NCBI GenBank assembly: GCA_038093515.1
Contig: JBBPSI010000048.1
Coordinates: forward strand, 86,617 to 150,616
Origin: Butyriboletus loyo
Lineage: Eukaryota > Basidiomycota > Agaricomycetes > Boletales > Boletaceae
Reading direction: 5' to 3'
DNA length: 64,000 bases
Shown here: piece by piece, positions 21,537-32,041 of the stretch
Position numbering within the stretch: the first letter of the stretch is position 1
Layout: each line of letters starts with the position of its first letter
Program-made: the position numbers and the translations under genes
Notes under the pieces: generated by a model
Database searches by the model: none
What the model was told of the DNA's origin: nothing
Seen by the model: only the letters and a program-made list of their open reading frames with translations

Positions 21537-22954
21537 CTATGTCATGCCTGTCGCCATGGTCGCATGATCAACAAAAGCCCCCATCCATACCCAGAATCCA
21601 GACCACCCACAACTTACAAAACCTCGCCAACAACTTGCTCGGCTATCAAAATCCGTGGACCAAAGAACCCGAGCGAGCTGTGCCGCCCCGAGGCAAACAC
21701 CAAAATAGAACGGTGCACCCTGAGCATTCAAAACCCCGGCATAGGTAATGAAGGACATGGTTGACACTGAAAGCGCGCTCAGGATGGGTCGCGTGTGTTC
21801 CCCAAACAACAACGCTGTAGAGCGAATGCCGACCTTGACGTCGTCGGTCTTGTCCTATCGAAAGACGTCGTGAGACGACCGCTAGCGTGAGGGTGCGAAC
21901 TCACTTGGTGAGCGTAGATACTATCATACACCAACGTCCAACACATCCCTCCCGCATACAGGGGTAAACAGACGCCCCAGTCGACGACACCAGCGACTGC
22001 AGACCAGCCGAGGAGCGCTCCCCAATTAAAAGCCAAACCTGATCGTTTCCGGCGCCCGGTGAGCTCGGAAGCCAGCGTTAATCGATCCGAACGTACCAAG
22101 GACGGCCTGTGGCCAGTAAGTGATGCGTTTCATGAGCGGGTATACAGCGACGACGGAGAGGGATGCGGCGCCGAGGAGGATACTGTGCGGGAATGCAATC
22201 AGAATACATAGATGGATAGACGTAGACGTATAGATAGAAAGGTATACACGGAGGAAACCAAAGGGGGGGGAACCGGGGCGCGCGTACCTGTACGTGTTTA
22301 ATTGGAGCAAGACGCCCAATCCGACCGTTAGCTGTCCAGCGAGGAAAACGAGCGCTTGACGGCGCGTGATATCGCCACACGCGAGCGGTCGCGTGCGGGT
22401 CCTCTCTAATAAAATAAAAAGTCACGAGCGTGGAGAGGCGGACGGAGGATTGGGACTGACCGACTGCCTTGTCGAGATGCTTGTCCCACATGTCGTTGAT
22501 GGTACAGCCTGCGCCTCGCATCACGAAGGCGCCGAAACCAAATAGACCGAGGTATGTCAGCGAAGTCGTGAGTGGCGCTCCCTGCGCGTAGGATGCCATG
22601 GTGATGGACCATGCTGAGTATGCGTATGGCGTATGAACGGAAAAAGAGAAAGAAAGAAAAAAGCACGCGGAACGTACTGCACGGATAGAAGAGCAAGAGT
22701 GTCCCGATGGGCTTGTCAACCCTGGTCAGATAGATATACGGTCGTATGCTCGCTGGAAAGCGGTCGACCCATGTCGCCGGAGGGGTAATGTTGGAAGCAC
22801 AACGAACGAGAGGCTTTGACACGACTGCAGTGCTTGGTCTTGCTGCAATACAAGACTTTGCACTGCGAGAAAGTACCAAGCTTCGTGTGGACCACGACAG
22901 CGACTTCGTTCGCAAGGAATTTCGGGCGAGTCTGCTTGCCAGCAAGGCGGACAT
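21537..22954 (-). CDS. COQ2: 4-hydroxybenzoate polyprenyltransferase, mitochondrial
   Basis: Attaches the polyprenyl tail to 4-hydroxybenzoate in coenzyme Q synthesis; inner mitochondrial membrane. ATG 22954 starts an Arg/Ser-rich mitochondrial presequence ([17 protein letters not shown]). Joined exons give [30 protein letters not shown], the first Asp-rich motif [43 protein letters not shown], and the second Asp-rich motif [18 protein letters not shown]. These two motifs bind the Mg-diphosphate of the prenyl donor. About five introns of 50-80 nt. The start codon at 22975 in the open frame is GTG, so the in-frame ATG at 22954 was used. Stop is TAG at 21539-21537. Confidence 0.92.
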
Positions 22955-23185
22955 GTCGCAAAGTGGTGCACACACAGAGGCTTTGGCCTCCGACCCAGGC
23001 AGTTACGGCTTCCCATCAACGTCAAAAACAAATACTTAGGAATGGGTGACAGCCAGACAGGACTCTTAAAACATACAGAGTGAACTGGGGGATGAGGGAG
23101 TACATGCAGGAAAAATAAGGAGTGGTAGTATGCAAAGGATGCCCGGGAATGATGCAGAAACTAGGGAAAAAACGACGCCAACCGT

Positions 23186-24171
23186 TCACCACTCTTTCGC
23201 GAGCCTGAAACACCATTCCCAGTCTGTCCATTCTGCATGTCAAAATTCGGGCAATGCTTGCGAGAATCAGAAGACGTACCAGCATAGATTCCGCCATCAT
23301 CGTCGATGACACGACTCTTGACATTGAATGTACCCATGCGAGCGAGAGGGCCCGACGGTGATTCTTCGGGATCAAAGTTCTTGGTGTATGCCTCTCCGCC
23401 GGGATGAGGGCCATAAGAACCAAGCATCTGCTCTAATTTGTCCACTAAATATAGGTGAGCGAACGGATCATTTACCAAGCACGTGGGTTCTCACCTTTGA
23501 GACCAGCTTTCTTCACGACTTGTATATAACGAACACCCTAATCGCTCCCGTGAGCATATCCACTGCGAGATCTGGGCAAACGAGGACCATACCGAGATGA
23601 TCGAGTGGTTCACTTTGAACGTGATGCGCACACTGATAAAATGTGAGATGGACGACGACGGGGAGAGAGATGATACACGCTTGTACTCGACACCTTCTTT
23701 GATGACAACGGGGTTCTTCCTGATATCCACGAGCTTTGATGGATCTGTGAGGTCGAACACGATCTTCTTGCCTGGAGGAAGCGTGGCCGAGTGGAGTTCG
23801 AGGGTCAGGACAGCGACCTGATGGAAACGCGTTGGACACGGGTGCCACCCGATGGACGATGTGAATGAGCGGGCGTTACCTTTGGGAGATTGGGGTCGCC
23901 AACGGATGCACCTGCGACGATGCCCAGGCTGGCTTTCCAGCGTGCGAGGCTCTCGTCCTCGGCATCTAGTTTGGCGTATTCTTCGGCGGTCTTTGCAATA
24001 GTTGGCTTGTAGCCTGGAAATCGGGATCAGATGGGACTCGTGGTAGCCTGCTCGGCACGGTTGACCTACCCGGAGTGAAGGATGGGTTGAGATCGTCCTG
24101 GTCATCGTGCTAGGGGAGTATTTTGGTGAGTTGATGACGGGGAAGTGAAGACGAGGACTGACTGAAGCCAT
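23186..24171 (-). CDS. RDI1: Rho GDP-dissociation inhibitor
   Basis: Cytosolic chaperone that extracts prenylated Rho GTPases (Cdc42, Rho1) from membranes. Six or seven exons; the first encodes only Met-Ala-Ser. The acidic N terminus DDQDDLNPSFTPGYKPT and EYAKLDAEDESLARWKASLG form the regulatory arm. The immunoglobulin-like domain has LELHSATLPPGKKIVFDL, VIKEGVEYK, FKVNHSIISGVRYIQVVKKAG, the family signature MLGSYGPHPGGEAYTKNF, EESPSGPLARMGTFNVKSRVIDDDG and the terminal EWTDWEWCFRLAKEW. All joins use GT-AG introns of about 50 nt. Start ATG 24171 was chosen because it splices directly to the conserved acidic arm. The 375 bp upstream (24172-24546) carry its promoter and nothing else seen. Confidence 0.94.
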
Positions 24172-24546
24172 GCTGGGAGAGAGCAAGGGTGGCAAAGAGC
24201 GTTGAATCTGCGTTGCTGCTCGTTATCATCGATTTCACACGACTGTTAATCATACAAACCCAGCGCACCGGTTACGAATAAATTGCTATTGCAAAGGAGA
24301 AAAAAAACAAGAAACCGAGTCCCAGTACTACATCCTCAAGAAACGAGCGAAAGTGGTATAAACCGTAACGGTACACACATCTATACAGCAGCTGAAAAAG
24401 AGTGGACGCCTTGTAAAAAGCACGAACGTGGGGGATCCTAATATTCGTACGCAATGCACGAAGGCGGGTGTGCCCATAAAAACTACTCAAGGGTATCAAA
24501 CGTTCGATTATGGCCAGGTGACGTCGTGCATGCCCTCTAGCCAAAA

Positions 24547-26321
24547 TCACATCGCTAAGTGCATGCACAACCTGATTTCATGGGGCACACGTACCGCCTT
24601 TAAACCAGCATTTTCCTTTGCTCAGGTGGAAGCATTTAGAACCATTCGGGCAAGTATGACCCCAGCAACAGCGGTCGCCGTGTGGGCATTGGATGCCTGG
24701 TGGCACATGAGTAAACGCGTCACAGTTCGTCCATCGGGCTCCATACCGTTTTTAAGAAAGTTACAAGGGGCTTTTTTAGCATTGGAAGCCAGAGTCGCCA
24801 ACTGATCCGGGGTCAGCACGTAGTCGTGCGAGTATTTACAGGTCCCCTGTACGTGTACTTTAGCGTCGGACAAATGTCCAGCAACACTGCATACTTACGC
24901 CTTTAGTGCAGGACATCAGGTAAAATTCATTACAAGGCGGAGGAGAATCTGCTTGGGTATGTGTCAGTCCAGTACACCCCCAGAAAGAGACCATCGACGG
25001 ACGTTTATGAAGCGGCTGTTGTACAAACCAATACAAATTAGTATGACCTTGGGTACCACCAATCATGTACTTGCCAAGTTGGGGTCAATCAACTTGCCAG
25101 TCGAGGGTGTTGCTACACTGGGAGGAGAACGTGGTGTTGGCAAACCACCGGTCATGTAAGAGGGACTCAGGCCAATGACATTCAAAGGAGGGGGGTGATG
25201 CGTGGTGCTGGAAGGCGGCGTGGCTTGCTGCGTCATGAATACTTTATCGACATATAGGGTGGGCAAGCGGAGGCGCGATTGGTTCGCACAACCACCCGCA
25301 GCTTCAAGGAATACCAGTTTGCCCACCAAGCCATCACTCTGGAGTGTAGCAATTGTCGACGCGTATGCACCATCGGAACCACCTGTATCTGCGTCAATCA
25401 CTTGTCAATAGTCTGCCACGACGGCGCGCCTCACCAGCAAGGAAGATCTGCTGCGTCTGTGGAAAACGAATGTAGGTTTGCAAATATTCTTTGATCCCAA
25501 ACTCAACACAGAGAATGCGATACACAGAAAACACGCAACAGACCTGTTATCTTTGTAAATGTGGCATCTTTGCCGTACCCGACATCCACCAATAAGAATC
25601 TTGGGGACGCCTGGCTAAAGCCCATTGTAAAAGCCTCCAATTGTTCAGGGGTACATATTTGATGGCGCTCGAGAACGCTGGTGAGTCCTATCCTGTTATA
25701 ATAAATGGTAATCCAAAAGGACAGCTGGCCCAAAATATGGATGTCTTGGCTGGTTAAATAGTCGGCAACCACCTTGGTCAGCTGCTGAGCAGCCTGGCGA
25801 CCACCTTCATGCCCTTGCCTGAGGAGGGACTCGGTAAATACAAAGGCATCACCGTCGACGACGCAGAGAACTAATAGGCTCTGGCTCTGTTCGGCGGTGG
25901 TGATGAGACCGATTTGTCAACGTGTTACGAGAAAAAAAAACCGACCATCAGGGACTCCATAGATGCAATCTGACTGTTAAGCGAGACGAGCCTTCCTTTA
26001 TGAGCTTTTGCCTCTCGGTCCGCCCCTTCTAGCGCTGTAGCGTGAGCTTGCTTCCATACTGCTACCTCAACTTCCAGCTCTGCCAGACGGTTCTCCAGGT
26101 CAACGTTTCGTTTAATTGTGGTCGAGGAGAGGGCTGTCGAGACGGGTCAGCATGCCCGAAGCTGAGTTCGACGTGCGAAACATACTCAACAATCGTGTGA
26201 TCGTCTCATCCCTTGCAAGGAGAAAACGAGACCGTCCAATCAAGCCCTGTAGCACAATGCTTAGGATCTACTACACTTACCAAGCCTGTTGGCTGACCTC
26301 AGTGACCTGGGGAGTTGCCAT
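24547..26321 (-). CDS. Coiled-coil / DUF7923-like / CCCH zinc finger protein, copy A
   Basis: First of two tandem paralogues. Exons read from ATG 26321: MATPQVTEVSQQAW, then DETITRLLTLSSTTIKRNVD, leading into a coiled coil (DLENRLAELEVEVAVWKQ). A domain of about 170 residues follows: VLCVVDGDAFVF, LRQGHEGGRQAAQQL, RFLLVDVGYGKDATFTKI, YIRFPQTQQIFLAG and GGSDGAYAST. A proline-rich linker precedes the zinc fingers: PPPCNEFYLMSCTKGGTCKY with SHDY (C-x7-C-x5-C-x3-H), APCNFLKNG with CPHGDRCCWGH, and CPNGSKCFHLSKGKCWFKG. It ends KGAM after a short intron, stop 24549-24547. This architecture is known in fungi as CCCH zinc finger proteins likely to bind nucleic acid. The DGD and GGSD motifs could be acidic residues of a PIN/NYN-like fold (inference). 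About eight exons; the N-terminal three are my reconstruction. Confidence 0.7.
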
Positions 26322-26721
26322 AATAAAGGCATGCAGGGGGGGAAAGAAAATGGCGGGCAAAAGCAGGACGGGGCTTTTTAAAGAATGGAAGCCAGAACGA
26401 TGACCAGCGTCTATGAGTAGTTAATCAGGCTAGATCGCGGGGTTTTGGCGGCCGATAAGGGAAGCATCTCGAGCTCGGGCTAGCGAAGGTTTCAGTAAAG
26501 ACTCAGACCGAGTCACGCGAACCTGTTAGTCAGTTCGCCTCGAGTACGTCAACGGAACATTCCATCAGTGTTGACGTGTTCATTAAGCTCGCCGCGTTCG
26601 GACCCTGAGAAAATAAAAACAAAAACGAAAAAATCTGGTCAAGTTCATATATGTACAAATGGCTTGGCACGCGGGCAAAGATCTCGACAACATTATTTAA
26701 TTGCCCTCGACAAACGAACGG
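26322..26721. other. Intergenic region between the two CCCH paralogues
   Basis: A 400-bp stretch holding the presumed promoter of copy A and the 3' flank of copy B. No gene, repeat or RNA structure was recognised. Confidence 0.5.
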
Positions 26722-28604
26722 TTATGAGTTGTTCGGTAGCCGGTGCATTCCAGCTATACAAGGTCTTAGTGAGAGAGCTGTTCCATGACATAATCGAGTA
26801 CCAACCAGCTTGAAATTTGCATATCCCCAGTTTGAGATAGTAACATGTGGTTCCTTGGGGGCATACGTGTCCATACACACAAGCATCACCAAACGTACAG
26901 ATTTCACCTACGAAAACCGATGAGAAGCAAGGAAAGGAACGAATCGAGGAGAGCAAACCCTCGTTAGTGACCCTGCAAGGTGTCTTTCTAGCGTTTTCTT
27001 TCAACTCCTGATAGTCTTCTTCTTCAAGTATATAGTCATGAGCGTATTTGCAGTCCGATTCATGTCGGCACTGTGCAAGGTAAAACAGAGTGCAAGGTGC
27101 CGGGTTATCTAGCCGTACGTCAGAATTGACAATGAATGACTGGTTGTGGATAAACGAACGCTTCGATAACAGCTGATAAGGGGTCACGAACGGCTCAGTC
27201 AATCAGGAGTCAGTCCAAAGCCAGAAACTCAACTACTTTGGGGTTCAGGCGCCGTTGTTTCCCTGGCGACGGCAACCTGCGACTAAACTGAACGAGTTGC
27301 GCCGGATGAGCATCATTTACATCTATGGAACCACTGCTGTCGCTGGGTTCATATGGAACGGGATCATTGCGACTGGTTTGGAGCGCTGATTTATAACTTT
27401 GAATTGAGTTGCGTCTTGGACTGAAGTTGGGAACATCTGTGGGAGGGTGAGCTGGTGTTATTGATGAATTGGATATTTGGGCATTCGGTGCTGATATCCT
27501 GGGACTAATAGTTAGGCCAGGAGGCGGACCAGAAGCAATAGATGTGTAAGACGGCGGAGTGAGTTTGGAAGTGATAAATAAATTCGGGATGCGAAGCTCG
27601 GGAAGCATAAGTGCTTTGATGTCGAGGGCGACATCGGAGTAACCAGGCATTAGAACGAGTTTGTCACGGAAACCTTCAGTAATGACGGAACGAAGCACAT
27701 TGACGTATCCATTGTCATGGGATCCTAGCGAAGAGTTGGGCGGGCGACGATGGAAGGAGAAGAGAAGACGTGTACCTCCAAATAGAATTTTATAGGTCTG
27801 GGGAAGGCGAATATTATCTTCGAGATGAACTGCGGTGGAATGTGTGAGAGGTAAGGAAGCGGATGACGTCTGAAAGGAGAAAAAGGCAAGTAACCTTTAA
27901 TTTTAGCATCAGCGGCCTCCTTGCTACCGCCGACGTCGACGATGAGGAAGCGCTCGGCAGCTTGATTAAACCCGATGATAAAATCGTCAAACTTTTGTTT
28001 TGCCGCAGAACACCCGACTCTAGAAAAGGTTTCGAGGAGGCCACGCTTGTTATAAAATAGATAGACCGAGAGGTGGAATTTTTCGCGACCGAGGTCTGAG
28101 ACGAGGTAGTGGCGTACTCTTTCGGTCAACAGCCTGGCAGCCTCGAGGCCACCTTCTTGGCCATGCGTGATCAAGTCGGGCAAAAATATGGTTCCGTCCC
28201 CATCCAAGAGGCAGATGACACGTTTCTCATGTGCCTGGGGACAGGAGTGAGAGTGAGAGTGGGTGGAAGAGGGGGACAGACCTTTAATGCATTGAGTTCT
28301 GCGAGGAGGAGGGCGATCTCGTCCGTTTTGCGCTTAACCTCGTCCTGGGAGCTGGTGTAGGCAGCACGGAAAGCACCCAGGCTGGTGGAGAGTTCGTCAA
28401 TGTGGGCGGTGTATTCGTGCTCTTTGACAAGCAGGGCATCAATTTCGGCTAAATTGGGGTGTCAGCATGAGCGGGGTGACGAGAGGGAGGAGACATACAA
28501 GATAGGCGAATGAGAGAATTGCGACTGGGGAGGGAGGGTGAGCGGGGACGATGAGGAAGGGCAAGGACTCACATGGGATGGCCATCCATGATGGGCATAA
28601 GCAT
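26722..28604 (-). CDS. Coiled-coil / DUF7923-like / CCCH zinc finger protein, copy B
   Basis: Second tandem paralogue, same strand. From ATG 28604: MLMPIMDGHPIRNSLIRLSS, then a coiled coil (EIDALLVKEHEYTAHIDELS to about residue 75). The central domain reads RVICLLDGDGTIFLPDLI, QEGGLEAARLLTERVRHYL, FYNKRGLLETFSRVG, ERFLIVDVGGSKEAADAKI and the family signature FGGSHDNGYVNVL, assembled across two introns. A long Ser/Pro-rich linker precedes CCCH fingers: PCTLFYLAQCRHESDCKYAH, then CRVTNEGEICTFGDACVYGH, and CPQGTTCYYLKLGICKF. The last exon gives AAGMHRLPNNS and stops at 26724-26722. Compared with copy A the central domain keeps the full GGSHDNGY motif. Divergent from CDT1 with only 134 bp between start codons, so the two may share a promoter. 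Exon joins around 27180-27230 are less certain. Confidence 0.75.
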
Positions 28605-28700
28605 GAGGTCGATGGCACTGCTGTTAACTTTATGATCGAGAGTTGTAACCCGTGGGAATATATCACGTGTGCGTGCCTCGATCACACACGCGACTGGCCC

Positions 28701-28732
28701 TCGTCGTTGTCGTCGTCGTCGTCGTCGTCGTC
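28701..28732 (+). repeat. (GTC)n microsatellite in the CDT1 5' leader
   Basis: A run of GTC triplets, eight uninterrupted from 28709 to 28732 with two imperfect copies before. It ends six bases before the CDT1 ATG. It is open in the CDT1 frame as poly-Val, but the upstream codons lack a convincing start. Confidence 0.8.
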
Positions 28733-28738
28733 TTGTTC

Positions 28739-30598
28739 ATGTCCCTCTACACCGCTCTCCGCGTCTCCCCCAAAAAGAAACGCGTCCGCTCCGACTCAGA
28801 CGACGAAGCGACACCAAAGAGACGCAGAGCCGCGTACGCCTCACCCCCCCGCTCTCCCTCACGCTCCTTACCCGCCCACTTGGCCCGACTCGAAAACATA
28901 CACTCTGCCCTCCAACATGCCCTCTCCCACGCCCTTGCCACATGTGCCGTATCCCCTTCAGAGCACACCGGCACCATTTGCAACGTCCTCAACCACATCT
29001 CCGTCGCCACCTACTCTGGCTTGTCAACTAGATTCGGCGAGGAGGATCTCAAGCGTCTTTGCTGGCTCTGGGAGTGGGACCCCACATCCCTCCCTACCCT
29101 TGCCGCTCAAGATGACCCCAATCCATTCCTCGTCCCCGCCGTCTCCCCATCCCTAAAGGACTGGACGCGTGGTTCAATGGGCTTCGTCATCAGCCCCACG
29201 TCTCATTACTCAAAGACTGCCGGAAAACGCGTCCCTGTATACGGCATCGGTATCGAGGTCGAGATGGACATCGACAAGGGCATGGCTGGCGGCATGGCTG
29301 CAGTCGCAAGGTGGACCGCTGACGCAGATAAGCGACGCGCTGAGTTCCGTTCAAAGCTCAAATCTTGGGTCAATGTACTCCTTTCCTCTGTTCTCTACCT
29401 CTTCCCCAACTCACCCTTCTTTTCCCAGAACCATTCCGATAACACCCCAATCCCAAATGTGCCCTTGGCAGACGTGCCTCGACTCGCTATTCCAGCCACC
29501 CAGCCCTCGTCCCTCACCCGCGTGCTTGCGTCCGCATCTCCAAAGGGTGCAGCCGTCCTTGCGAGCATTCTTCCCTCCAGCCCCTCCTCTCCCTCCAAGT
29601 CTCTTTTCAAACCCACTGGGAGAACCGCAACTGCACCTCGCGAATTCCCTGTTCCCTTTCCGATCGCGAAACCCCACTCTAGCGAAGCTTCGCCCTCCGC
29701 CTCGCTCCTTCGCACCCCGTCCTCACGACTCAGCCGTGTCGATCCTCTCGCCGGACTCCTCACACCACAGACCCCTGCTCGTAAACGTCTGCAATCCGAT
29801 GCATACGACGCACTCCCCACAACACCCGTCCACCAGCGTGGCTCCGATGCCCAGACTGCACCATCCACTCCAAGCACCTCTCGACGCCAAGCGTTATATG
29901 ACCGCGTCCGCCTCAAATCACTGACCTCTACCCCTGCCAAAGCAAAGAGTGCCGAAGTCGCGGGCGGTAAACTTACCAGGGATCAGATTCAGAAACTGGG
30001 TCAGGAAGAGATCCGGCGACGTTGCTTGCTTGGCCGTCTCGGTGGTGTTGCTGAAAGTACCTGGATGTAAGTGCAACGCATGGTTATCAGCATTCTACGT
30101 GTTAACATCACCAGGTTGTTCTCATCCCCTGTTGGGTCGACCGCAACGCTAACCACTCGTAAGCGCAAGGCTCTCCCTGCCAGCGAGGTCATGGCTGCCG
30201 TCGTAAAATCCTCCCCTGTCCCAATGTCGACGTCAGAAGCTTCTGAATCACTGAAATTGCTTACGACGCTCTGCCCGTTCTTCCTCAGACCGCTTGACAT
30301 TAATGGCGAAGACTGGCTCGAAATGCCTCCTACTGCATCGACATCGGACACCACCGAAGGCTCTGCGAAACAGGATTGCTCGAGTCCGACAAAGTTGTCG
30401 GGAAGCAAAATGGACCCTCCCCCTAGCCCTGGATCGAAGCTATTTGGAAGTGGCCCGCCTGCAAGCCCTGGATCCAAAGCACGTCTAAACAGTGGAGAGC
30501 AATTGCTTACCCGAAGTCCTCGGAGAGTCAAACGAGAGGCAAGAGGAATCAGGGAAGTCAGAGAGATAATCAGAAGAGAGTTGGACCTTGATGATTGA
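28739..30598 (+). CDS. CDT1: DNA replication licensing factor Cdt1
   Basis: Loads MCM helicase at origins with Orc and Cdc6. Three exons (28739-29372, about 29429-30068, and about 30115-30598). The N-terminal tail is basic (SPKKKRVRSDSDDEATPKRRR), as expected for a nuclear, phosphorylated protein. The central winged-helix region has LARLENIHSALQHALSHALA, TICNVLNHISVATYSGLSTR and FGEEDLKRLCWLWEW. A long Ser/Pro linker with many S/T-P sites (PTTPVHQRGSD) follows. The C-terminal winged helix reads LTRDQIQKLGQEEIRRRCLL, KALPASEVMAAVVKSS, SESLKLLTTLCPFFLRPL and GEDWLEM, matching the MCM-binding Cdt1 C-terminal domain. ATG 28739 follows the (GTC)n run; the open frame upstream is poly-Val and judged untranslated. 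Confidence 0.85.
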
Positions 30599-30708
30599 TC
30601 AACAGTGCTTTCATTTACTTGTGCTCGTTGGCTATTTGCGATACCTCGTTTTGTTACATTATTGCTTTGTTTTGCGACACCTTTGTAACTCCGATCGGCC
30701 TACACTAC

Positions 30709-31692
30709 CTACTCTGCCCCGACCAAAAACTCTGCCCAAACATCATTCAGGTGATATAAAATACCGATATGTCCGCCACGAACAGTCTTGACCTTGGTGT
30801 TCTTGTACGTGGCAGCTAGGTACTGCGACCACGCTTCAGGCGCCTCCTTATCCTCAGGACTCGTCACCAGCATAACAAATGGGCGAGAATGCTCCTCGTC
30901 CAACGTGTCTGGCCGAAATCCCCAGTCCGAGTGCAGGACAGACCACATGAGCTTAAAACCCTCCCAAGATTTCGCTACGCTGCGCACGGCGATCGTAGCA
31001 AACTTCCTCTCCGTTTCACCCTCCGCTATACCCTCTTTCGCCCTCCACTGGGCATACTCCTCCTTCTCTGCCTCGTCCATCTTGTCAAAAAGGAACCTCC
31101 GTAAGAACTTCTCCGTGTTGTCGACCGTGGTCACTTCCCTTTCCATCTTGAATTTCGCGAGACGGGCGACCAGATGCTTAAAGGGGAACCACTGGGTGAT
31201 GGGGCCGACCGCAAAGTAATTGCTCCACGTCATGTGCCTTGCATAGTCTTTTTGATAGCGGAAAGGCGTGAGCGCTGACATGAGCAACACGCCGACGATG
31301 CACCGCCCGTATGGGAACTTGTCGTATGGGGCGCCATACAATATCTGGGCCGGTACCGAGCCGAAAGACCCGCCAGCGATGTAGAGTTTGAGGTCTCTTC
31401 CATTCTCAGGATAGAGATGGTCAAGGAGCGCAGTTATGTCGCCGGTGATGCAGTCGACATATGGCGTGGATGGGGAAGGGGGGGAAGTGTTCCCCCAGCC
31501 GGGGAGCGTGGGACATATATGGTAAATGCTCTTTGACGCAATGATAGGGGAGACCTTGGACGTCTCTCCGATCCCTAAGGCGCCATGGAGGTAAAGGAGA
31601 ACAGTGGTGCTGGACACGTTGCCAGAAGTGGCGTAGGCCAGCGTGCGATCGCCTGGCAATGTGAGGGTGCTTTCGTGGGTGAAATCGTCCAT
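30709..31692 (-). CDS. Alpha/beta hydrolase, intronless
   Basis: Single uninterrupted frame of 327 residues, unusual among these intron-rich genes. The fold is visible: TTVLLYLHGALGIGETSKVS carries the oxyanion HG, CPTLPGWGNTSPP the lid entry, and LYIAGGSFGSVPAQ the nucleophile elbow (G-x-S-x-G with Ser in GGSFG). The acid is probably the Asp in VMLVTSPEDKEAPE and the base the His in VRGGHIGILYHLNDV. No signal peptide or membrane helix, so probably cytosolic. Substrate unknown; serine hydrolases of this kind include epoxide hydrolase-like and esterase enzymes. It is convergent with CDT1 (110 bp gap), and its start lies 191 bp from tRNA-Thr. Confidence 0.8.
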   Translation of the reverse strand: MDDFTHESTLTLPGDRTLAYATSGNVSSTTVLLYLHGALGIGETSKVSPIIASKSIYHICPTLPGWGNTSPPSPSTPYVDCITGDITALLDHLYPENGRDLKLYIAGGSFGSVPAQILYGAPYDKFPYGRCIVGVLLMSALTPFRYQKDYARHMTWSNYFAVGPITQWFPFKHLVARLAKFKMEREVTTVDNTEKFLRRFLFDKMDEAEKEEYAQWRAKEGIAEGETERKFATIAVRSVAKSWEGFKLMWSVLHSDWGFRPDTLDEEHSRPFVMLVTSPEDKEAPEAWSQYLAATYKNTKVKTVRGGHIGILYHLNDVWAEFLVGAE

Positions 31693-31883
31693 GCGGTGTG
31701 TCGTTTCGCAGTGATTTGTGTTGGTGGAGTGCTCGGTATTTGAGGTGGATGCGGCGCGCAGTCATGCTGCTCCGCAGCGGAGGTGACAAGTTGACATTGA
31801 AGAACGCACAGCGTAGTGGTCAATTCACTCGGGCTCAAGTACCCAAGCGTGTCAGGTGATTATGGCGCCGAAGCCTAGTACTT

Positions 31884-31955
31884 GCCCGCTTAGCTCAGTG
31901 GTAGAGCGCGTCACTTGTAATGATGAGGTCGGTTGTTCAATCCAGCCAGTGGGCA
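31884..31955 (+). tRNA. tRNA-Thr (anticodon UGU)
   Basis: Intronless 72-nt cloverleaf. The acceptor stem pairs GCCCGCT with AGTGGGC. The D arm is GCTC/GAGC around AGTGGTA. The anticodon stem CGTCA/TGATG encloses the loop CTTGTAA with anticodon TGT. The T arm GGTTG/CAGCC encloses TTCAATC. Discriminator base is A. Internal A and B boxes for Pol III are the usual TAGCTCAGTGG and GGTTGTTCAATCC. A T-run follows at once. Confidence 0.93.
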
Positions 31956-31958
31956 TCC

Positions 31959-31964
31959 TTTTTT
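31959..31964 (+). terminator. RNA polymerase III T-run terminator
   Basis: Six T residues starting three bases after the tRNA-Thr end, the normal Pol III stop signal. Confidence 0.8.
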
Positions 31965-32041
31965 GCTTCGATGCGTAGCCCGTCAGATGGACAAAATTGT
32001 TTCCATTGTTCCCCCTTGTCCGTATGAACTTCCTACACCTA

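Noticed and set aside
22116..22320. Purine- and GATA-rich stretch near 22200-22270 in COQ2 as a possible repeat element
   Set aside because: It falls within a COQ2 intron, is short, and shows no terminal repeats or coding capacity.
28652..28738. Upstream poly-Val extension of CDT1 as a signal peptide or membrane anchor
   Set aside because: The run is a GTC microsatellite; Cdt1 is nuclear and its basic N terminus starts at ATG 28739.
29169..29924. 251-codon plus-strand open frame
   Set aside because: It is a second frame of the CDT1 linker, Pro/Ser-rich only because the linker is; splice structure supports CDT1.
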